Assembly (NCBI GenBank): GCA_963514095.1
Contig: CAUPSS010000263.1
Span: forward strand, 124,001 to 188,000
Origin: Eutrigla gurnardus
Taxonomy: Eukaryota > Chordata > Actinopteri > Perciformes > Triglidae
Direction of reading: 5' to 3'
DNA length: 64,000 nt
In this document: positions 56,947 through 64,000 of the stretch, piece after piece
How positions within the stretch are numbered: the stretch's first letter is position 1
How the letters are laid out: each line of letters starts with the position of its first letter
Position numbers and translations under genes: made by a program
The notes under the pieces: model-generated
The model's input: only the letters and a program-made list of their open reading frames with translations
The model's database searches: none
What the model was told of the DNA's origin: nothing

Positions 56947-57547
56947 ATCACAGGGAGACATGTAGAGACAGACAGGTAACCAGTCTATCACAGGGGGACA
57001 TGTAGACACAGACAGGTAACCAGTCTATCACAGGGAGACATGTAGAGACAGACAGGTAACCAGTCTATCACAGGGAGACATGTAGAGACAGACAGGTAAC
57101 CAGTCTATCACAGGGGGACATGTAGAGATAGACAGGTAACCAGTCTATCACAGGGAGACATGTAGAGACAGACAGTTAACCAGTCTATCACAGGGAGACA
57201 TGTAGAGACAGACAGGTAACCAGTCTATCACATGGAGACATGTAGAGACAGACAGGTAACCAGTCTATCACAGGGAGACATGTAGAGACAGACAGGTAAC
57301 CAGTCTATCACAGGGAGACATGTAGAGACAGACAGGTAACCAGTCTATCACAGGGAGACATGTAGAGACAGACAGGTAACCAGTCTATCACAGGGGGACA
57401 TGTAGAGACAGACAGTTAACCAGTCTATCACAGGGAGACATGTAGAGACAGACAGGTAACCAGTCTATCACAGGGGGACATGTAGAGACAGACAGGTAAC
57501 CAGTCTATCACAGGGAGACATGTAGAGACAGACAGGTAACCAGTCTA

Positions 57548-59519
57548 TCACAGGGAGACATGGAGAGACAGACAGGTAACCAGTCTATCACAGGGAGACA
57601 TGTAAAGACAGACAGGTAACCAGTCTATCACAGGGAGACATGTAGAGACAGACAGGTGACCAGTCTATCACAGGGAGACATGTAGAGACAGACACGTAAC
57701 CAGTCTATCACAGGGGGACATGTAGAGACAGACAGGTAACCAGTCTATCACAGGGAGACATGTAGAGACAGACAGGTAACCAGTCTATCACAGGGAGACA
57801 TGTAGAGACCGACAGGTAACCAGTCTTTCACAGGGGGACATGTAGAGACAGACAGGTAACCAGTCTATCACAGGGAGACATGTAGAGACAGACAGGTAAC
57901 CAGTCTATCACAGGGAGACATGTAGAGACAGACAGGTAACCAGTCTATCACGGGGCCGACATTTAGAGACAGACAGGTAACCAGTCTATCACAGGGAGAC
58001 ATGTAGAGACAGACAGGTAACCAGTCTATCACAGGGCTGACATGTAGAGACAGACAGGTAACCAGTCTATCACAGGGAGACATGTAGAGACAGACAGGTA
58101 ACCAGTCTATCACAGGGAGACATGTAGAGACAGACAGGTAACCAGTCTATCACAGGGCTGACATGTAGAGACAGACAGGCAACCAGTCTATCACAGGGCT
58201 GACATGTAGAGACAGACAGGTAACCAGTCTATCACAGGGCCGACATGTAGAGACAGACAGGTAACCAGTCTATCACAGGGAGACATGTAGAGACAGACAG
58301 GTAACCAGTCTATCACAGGGAGACATGTAGAGACAGACAGGTAACCAGTCTATCATGGGGCCGACATGTAGAGACAGACAGGTAACCAGTCTATCACAGG
58401 GAGACATGTAGAGACAGACAGGTAACCAGTCTATCACAGGGAGACATGTAGAGACAGACAGGTAACCAGTCTATCACAGGGAGACATGTAAAGACAGACA
58501 GGTAACCAGTCTATCACAGGGAGACATGTAGAGACAGACAGGTAACCAGTCTATCACAGGGAGACATGTAGAGACAGACAGGTAACCAGTCTATCACAGG
58601 GAGACATGTAGAGACAGACAGGTAACCAGTCTATCACAGGGAGACATGGAGAGACAGACAGGTAACCAGTCTATCACAGGGAGACATGTAAAGACAGACA
58701 GGTAACCAGTCTATCACAGGGAGACATGTAGAGACAGACAGGTGACCAGTCTATCACAGGGAGACATGTAGAGACAGACACGTAACCAGTCTATCACAGG
58801 GGGACATGTAGAGACAGACAGGTAACCAGTCTATCACAGGGAGACATGTAGAGACAGACAGGTAACCAGTCTATCACAGGGAGACATGTAGAGACCGACA
58901 GGTAACCAGTCTTTCACAGGGGGACATGTAGAGACAGACAGGTAACCAGTCTATCACAGGGAGACATGTAGAGACAGACAGGTAACCAGTCTATCACAGG
59001 GAGACATGTAGAGACAGACAGGTAACCAGTCTATCACGGGGCCGACATTTAGAGACAGACAGGTAACCAGTCTATCACAGGGAGACATGTAGAGACAGAC
59101 AGGTAACCAGTCTATCACAGGGCTGACATGTAGAGACAGACAGGTAACCAGTCTATCACAGGGAGACATGTAGAGACAGACAGGTAACCAGTCTATCACA
59201 GGGAGACATGTAGAGACAGACAGGTAACCAGTCTATCACAGGGCTGACATGTAGAGACAGACAGGCAACCAGTCTATCACAGGGCTGACATGTAGAGACA
59301 GACAGGTAACCAGTCTATCACAGGGCCGACATGTAGAGACAGACAGGTAACCAGTCTATCACAGGGAGACATGTAGAGACAGACAGGTAACCAGTCTATC
59401 ACAGGGAGACATGTAGAGACAGACAGGTAACCAGTCTATCATGGGGCCGACATGTAGAGACAGACAGGTAACCAGTCTATCACAGGGAGACATGTAGAGA
59501 CAGACAGGTAACCAGTCTA
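57548..59519 (+). repeat. 1,086-bp tandem duplication with a shared private change
   Basis: CATGGAGAG monomers at 57548 and 58634, U at 57828 and 58914, and M at 58353 and 59439 are each 1,086 bp apart. Both copies carry GACACGTAACC (near 57691 and 58777), a change I saw nowhere else in the window. The match fails where A (58434) faces G (59520). Between the copies lies A K A A A. The partner at 62919 lacks the CACGTAACC change, so this pair duplicated after separating from it. Confidence 0.85.
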
Positions 59520-62500
59520 TCACAGGGGGACATGTAGAGACAGACAGGTAACCAGTCTATCACAGGGAGACATGTAGAGACAGACAGGTAACCAGTCTAT
59601 CGGAGGGAGACATGTAGAGACAGACAGGTAACCAGTCTATCACAGGGGGACATGTAGAGACAGACAGGTAACCAGTCTATCACAGGGAGACATGTAGAGA
59701 CAGACAGGTAACCAGTCTATCACAGGGAGACATGTAGAGACAGACAGGTAACCAGTCTATCACAGGGAGACATGTAGAGACAGACAGGTAACCAGTCTAT
59801 CACAGGGAGACATGTAGAGACAGACAGGTAACCAGTCTATCATGGGGCCGACATGTAGAGACAGACAGGTAACCAGTCTATCACAGGGAGACATGTAGAG
59901 ACAGACAGGTAACCAGTCTATCACAGGGGGACATGTAGAGACAGACAGGTAACCAGTCTATCACAGGGAGACATGTAGAGACAGACAGGTAACCAGTCTA
60001 TCACAGGGAGACATGTAGAGACAGACAGGTAACCAGTCTATCACAGGGGGACATGTAGAGACAGACAGGTAACCAGTCTATCACAGGGAGACATGTAGAG
60101 ACAGACAGGTAACCAGTCTATCACAGGGAGACATGTAGAGACAGACAGGTAACCAGTCTATCACAGGGAGACATGTAAAGACAGACAGGTAACCAGTCTA
60201 TCACAGGGAGACATGTAGAGACAGACAGGTAACCAGTCTATCACAGGGAGACATGTAGAGACAGACAGGTAACCAGTCTATCACAGGGAGACATGTAGAG
60301 ACAGACAGGTAACCAGTCTATCACAGGGCTGACATGTAGAGACAGACAGGTAACCAGTCTATCACAGGGAGACATGTAGAGACAGACAGGTAACCAGTCT
60401 ATCACAGGGAGACATGTAGAGACAGACAGGTGACCAGTCTATCACAGGGAGACAGGTAACCAGTCTATCACAGGGAGACATGTAGAGACAGACAGGTAAC
60501 CAGTCTATCACAGGGAGACATGTAGAGACCGACAGGTAACCAGTCTTTCACAGGGGGACATGTAGAGACAGACAGGTAACCAGTCTATCACAGGGAGACA
60601 TGTAGAGACAGACAGGTAACCAGTCTATCACAGGGAGACATGTAGAGACAGACAGGTAACCAGTCTATCACGGGGCCGACATTTAGAGACAGACAGGTAA
60701 CCAGTCTATCACAGGGAGACATGTAGAGACAGACAGGTAACCAGTCTATCACAGGGCTGACATGTAGAGACAGACAGGTAACCAGTCTATCACAGGGAGA
60801 CATGTAGAGACAGACAGGTAACCAGTCTATCACAGGGGGACATGTAGAGACAGACAGGTAACCAGTCTATCACAGGGAGACATGTAGAGACAGACAGGTA
60901 ACCAGTCTATCACAGGGAGACATGTAGAGACAGACAGGTAACCAGTCTATCACGGGGCCGACATGTAGAGAAAGACAGGTAACCAGTCTATCACAGGGAG
61001 ACATGTAGAGACAGACAGGCAACCAGTCTATCACAGGGCTGACATGTAGAGACAGACAGGTAACCAGTCTATCACAGGGCCGACATGTAGAGACAGACAG
61101 GTAACCAGTCTATCACAGGGAGACATGTAGAGACAGACAGGTAACCAGTCTATCACAGGGAGACATGTAGAGACAGACAGGTAACCAGTCTATCATGGGG
61201 CCGACATGTAGAGACAGACAGGTAACCAGTCTATCACAAGGAGACATGTAGAGACAGACAGGTAACCAGTCTATCACAGGGGGACATGTAGACACAGACA
61301 GGTAACCAGTCTATCACAGGGAGACATGTAGAGACAGACAGGTAACCAGTCTATCACAGGGAGACATGTAGAGACAGACAGGTAACCAGTCTATCACAGG
61401 GGGACATGTAGAGATAGACAGGTAACCAGTCTATCACAGGGAGACATGTAGAGACAGACAGGTAACCAGTCTATCACAGGGAGACATGTAGAGACAGACA
61501 GGTAACCAGTCTATCACAGGGAGACATGTAAAGACAGACAGGTAACCAGTCTATCACAGGGAGACATGTAGAGACAGACAGGTGACCAGTCTATCACAGG
61601 GAGACATGTAGAGACAGACAGGTAACCAGTCTATCACAGGGAGACATGTAGAGACAGACAGGTAACCAGTCTATCACAGGGCTGACATGTAGAGACAGAC
61701 AGGTAACCAGTCTATCACAGGGAGACATGTAGAGACAGACAGGTAACCAGTCTATCACAGGGAGACATGTACAGACAGACAGGTAACCAGTCTATCACAG
61801 GGCTGACATGTAGAGACAGACAGGTAACCAGTCTATCACAGGGCTGACATGTAGAGACAGACAGGTAACCAGTCTATCATAGGGCTGACATGTAGAGACA
61901 GACAGGTAACCAGTCTATCACATGGAGACATGTGGAGACAAACAGGTAACCAGTCTATCACAGGGAGACATGTAGAGACAGACAGGTAACCAGTCTATCA
62001 CAGGGAGACATGTAGAGACCGACAGGTAACCAGTCTATCACAGGGGGACATGTAGAGACAGACAGGTAACCAGTCTATCACAGGGAGACATGTAGAGACA
62101 GACAGGTAACCAGTCTATCACAGGGAGACATGTAGAGACAGACAGGTAACCAGTCTATCACGGGGCCGACATGTAGAGACAGACAGGTAACCAGTCTATC
62201 ACAGGGAGACATGTAGAGACAGACAGGTAACCAGTCTATCACAGGGGGACATGTAGAGACAGACAGTTAACCAGTCTATCACAGGGAGACATGTAGAGAC
62301 AGACAGGTAACCAGTCTATCACATGGAGACATGTAGAGACAGACAGGTAACCAGTCTATCACAGGGAGACATGTAGAGACAGACAGGTAACCAGTCTATC
62401 ACAGGGAGACATGTAGAGACAGACAGGTAACCAGTCTATCACAGGGAGACATGTAGAGACAGACAGGTAACCAGTCTATCACAGGGGGACATGTAGAGAC

Positions 62501-64000
62501 AGACAGTTAACCAGTCTATCACAGGGAGACATGTAGAGACAGACAGGTAACCAGTCTATCACAGGGGGACATGTAGAGACAGACAGGTAACCAGTCTATC
62601 ACAGGGAGACATGTAGAGACAGACAGGTAACCAGTCTATCACAGGGAGACATGGAGAGACAGACAGGTAACCAGTCTATCACAGGGAGACATGTAAAGAC
62701 AGACAGGTAACCAGTCTATCACAGGGAGACATGTAGAGACAGACAGGTGACCAGTCTATCACAGGGAGACATGTAGAGACAGACAGGTAACCAGTCTATC
62801 ACAGGGGGACATGTAGAGACAGACAGGTAACCAGTCTATCACAGGGAGACATGTAGAGACAGACAGGTAACCAGTCTATCACAGGGAGACATGTAGAGAC
62901 CGACAGGTAACCAGTCTTTCACAGGGGGACATGTAGAGACAGACAGGTAACCAGTCTATCACAGGGAGACATGTAGAGACAGACAGGTAACCAGTCTATC
63001 ACAGGGAGACATGTAGAGACAGACAGGTAACCAGTCTATCACGGGGCCGACATTTAGAGACAGACAGGTAACCAGTCTATCACAGGGAGACATGTAGAGA
63101 CAGACAGGTAACCAGTCTATCACAGGGCTGACATGTAGAGACAGACAGGTAACCAGTCTATCACAGGGAGACATGTAGAGACAGACAGGTAACCAGTCTA
63201 TCACAGGGAGACATGTAGAGACAGACAGGTAACCAGTCTATCACAGGGCTGACATGTAGAGACAGACAGGCAACCAGTCTATCACAGGGCTGACATGTAG
63301 AGACAGACAGGTAACCAGTCTATCACAGGGCCGACATGTAGAGACAGACAGGTAACCAGTCTATCACAGGGAGACATGTAGAGACAGACAGGTAACCAGT
63401 CTATCACAGGGAGACATGTAGAGACAGACAGGTAACCAGTCTATCATGGGGCCGACATGTAGAGACAGACAGGTAACCAGTCTATCACAGGGAGACATGT
63501 AGAGACAGACAGGTAACCAGTCTATCACAGGGGGACATGTAGAGACAGACAGGTAACCAGTCTATCACAGGGAGACATGTAGAGACAGACAGGTAACCAG
63601 TCTATCACAGGGAGACATGTAGAGACAGACAGGTAACCAGTCTATCACAGGGGGACATGTAGAGACAGACAGGTAACCAGTCTATCACAGGGAGACATGT
63701 AGAGACAGACAGGTAACCAGTCTATCACAGGGAGACATGTAGAGACAGACAGGTAACCAGTCTATCACAGGGAGACATGTTAAGACAGACAGGTAACCAG
63801 TCTATCACAGGGAGACATGTAGAGACAGACAGGTGACCAGTCTATCACAGGGAGACATGTAGAGACAGACAGGTAACCAGTCTATCACAGGGAGACATGT
63901 AGAGACAGACAGGTAACCAGTCTATCACAGGGCTGACATGTAGAGACAGACAGGTAACCAGTCTATCACAGGGAGACATGTAGAGACAGACAGGTAACCA

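Larger units (their letters stand above)
1..64000 (+). repeat. Satellite array of a ~40-bp monomer filling the window
   Basis: Every line of the window is the same monomer, head-to-tail and in one orientation. The consensus is 40 bp, beginning TCACAGGGAGACATGT and ending GGTAACCAGTCTA. A 41-bp class has GGGCTGACATG or GGGCCGACATG in place of GGGAGACATG. Counting by length gives about 1,590 copies. The consensus has 15 A, 8 C, 11 G and 6 T, so it is 47.5% GC with 65% purine on the + strand, and it contains no CpG. No inversion, transposon, microsatellite tract or unique DNA interrupts it. The last monomer is cut at 35 bp by the window edge. Function and chromosomal position cannot be inferred from the sequence. 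The array type (tandem, with a higher-order repeat) is that of eukaryotic satellite DNA. Confidence 0.99.
55431..64000 (+). repeat. Right U-family domain, densely re-duplicated
   Basis: Satellite only. Six U monomers lie at 55577, 56262, 57828, 58914, 60548 and 62919, each followed by a full 40-bp A and, three monomers on, by the TCACGGGGCCGACATTT monomer. Offsets between blocks are 685 bp (55577/56262), 1,086 (57828/58914), 4,005 (58914/62919), 4,286 (56262/60548), 4,971 (55577/60548) and 5,091 (57828/62919). The segment 61113-61295 repeats 51778-51960 and 56827-57009. One W occurs, near 61918. An odd TCGGAGGG monomer lies at about 59600. The array runs off the right edge. Confidence 0.83.

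Noticed and set aside
7980..63204. Seventeen minus-strand open frames of 60-81 codons with a repeating peptide (words such as IDWLPVCLYMSP and CDRLVTCLSLHV).
   Set aside because: They are by-products of the satellite. Since 40 is one more than a multiple of three, the frame moves at each monomer; two frames are open and the third meets TGA TAG at the monomer junction. A 41-bp or 39-bp monomer resets the frame and lengthens the run. The 'protein' is the same DNA word read in two frames, with no start context, no codon bias and no other domain.
1..64000. CRISPR array (regular repeats of ~40 bp).
   Set aside because: There are no spacers: the whole unit repeats and every part is conserved, with no leader and no cas genes.
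1..64000. p53-family half-site in each monomer (AGACATGTAG has the CATG core).
   Set aside because: Only 8 of 10 positions fit the half-site pattern and it is a simple word repeated by the array; nothing else points to regulation.
1..64000. CENP-B box or telomere repeat in the monomer.
   Set aside because: No TTCG..CGGG-type motif is present in the consensus or the common variants, and no TTAGGG run was seen. This does not exclude a centromeric location.
1..64000. Plus-strand coding potential.
   Set aside because: TAG in ATGTAGAG and TAA in GGTAACC recur in every monomer, and with a 40-bp period they close all three frames within about three monomers.
1..64000. Leucine-zipper, transposon-end or long terminal repeat structure.
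   Set aside because: No inverted terminal repeats, no target-site duplications and no sequence other than the monomer could be found.

Overview
The whole 64 kb window is one uninterrupted satellite (minisatellite-type) tandem array. I found no gene, RNA gene, mobile element, CRISPR array or stretch of unique sequence. The basic unit is a monomer of about 40 bp (40 or 41 bp in nearly all copies), repeated head-to-tail in one orientation roughly 1,590 times from base 1 to base 64000. The window begins at what I chose as the monomer start and ends 35 bases into a monomer, so the array continues at least to the right and probably on both sides. The array is eukaryotic in character. The monomer (an ACAGGT..CCAGTC..ATCACAGGGC..GAGACAGACA word order) resembles, from memory, a repeat scattered through many teleost fish genomes, so a bony fish is my best guess. 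I could not run a search to confirm that.

Monomers fall into a small set of recurrent variants, labelled here as follows: A (40 bp, GGGAGACATG); G (40 bp, GGGGGACATG); C (41 bp, GGGCTGACATG); X (41 bp, GGGCCGACATG); M (41 bp, TCATGGGGCCGAC); T (41 bp, TCATAGGGCTGAC); W (40 bp, TCACATGG..ATGTGGAG); K (ATGTAAAG); S (ATGTACAG); P (GAGACCGAC); U (TTTCACAGGGGG). Suffix V means GGTGACC and suffix N means GGCAACC in place of GGTAACC. The order of the variants is not random. It spells a higher-order repeat (HOR) of 41 monomers and 1,652 bp: W A P G C TV C A A CN C X A A M A G A A G A A K AV A A C A S C G A A K AV A A S C C T. Exact full-length periods are seen at 21640-23291 and 44201-45852. Most other parts of the window are this unit with whole monomers removed, added or re-joined (1,612, 1,571, 1,572, 1,291, 1,050 and 929 bp forms).

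Layout. 1-5318: T-type HOR units with internal deletions. 5319-7176: a 929-bp tandem duplication. 7177-12369: transition into a U-containing family. 12370-20993: left copy of a segmental duplication of about 8.7 kb. 20994-24257: holds the reference 1,652-bp HOR. 24258-28004: a block nearly identical to 30301-34047. 26639-31110: a nested 2,216-bp tandem duplication. 30301-39004: right copy of the 8.7 kb block, about 18.0 kb downstream of the left copy. 38682-48147: T-type HOR units. 48148-51777: two adjacent 1,815-bp copies. 51778-55430: mixed. 55431-64000: a second U family with 685-bp and 1,086-bp tandem duplications and further copies 4-5 kb apart.

The picture is of satellite DNA that grew by repeated unequal exchange and segmental duplication, always in register with the 40-bp monomer. 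No functional system could be supported. The short open frames on the minus strand are by-products of the repeat. Whether the array is centromeric, pericentromeric, subtelomeric or elsewhere cannot be told from the sequence.
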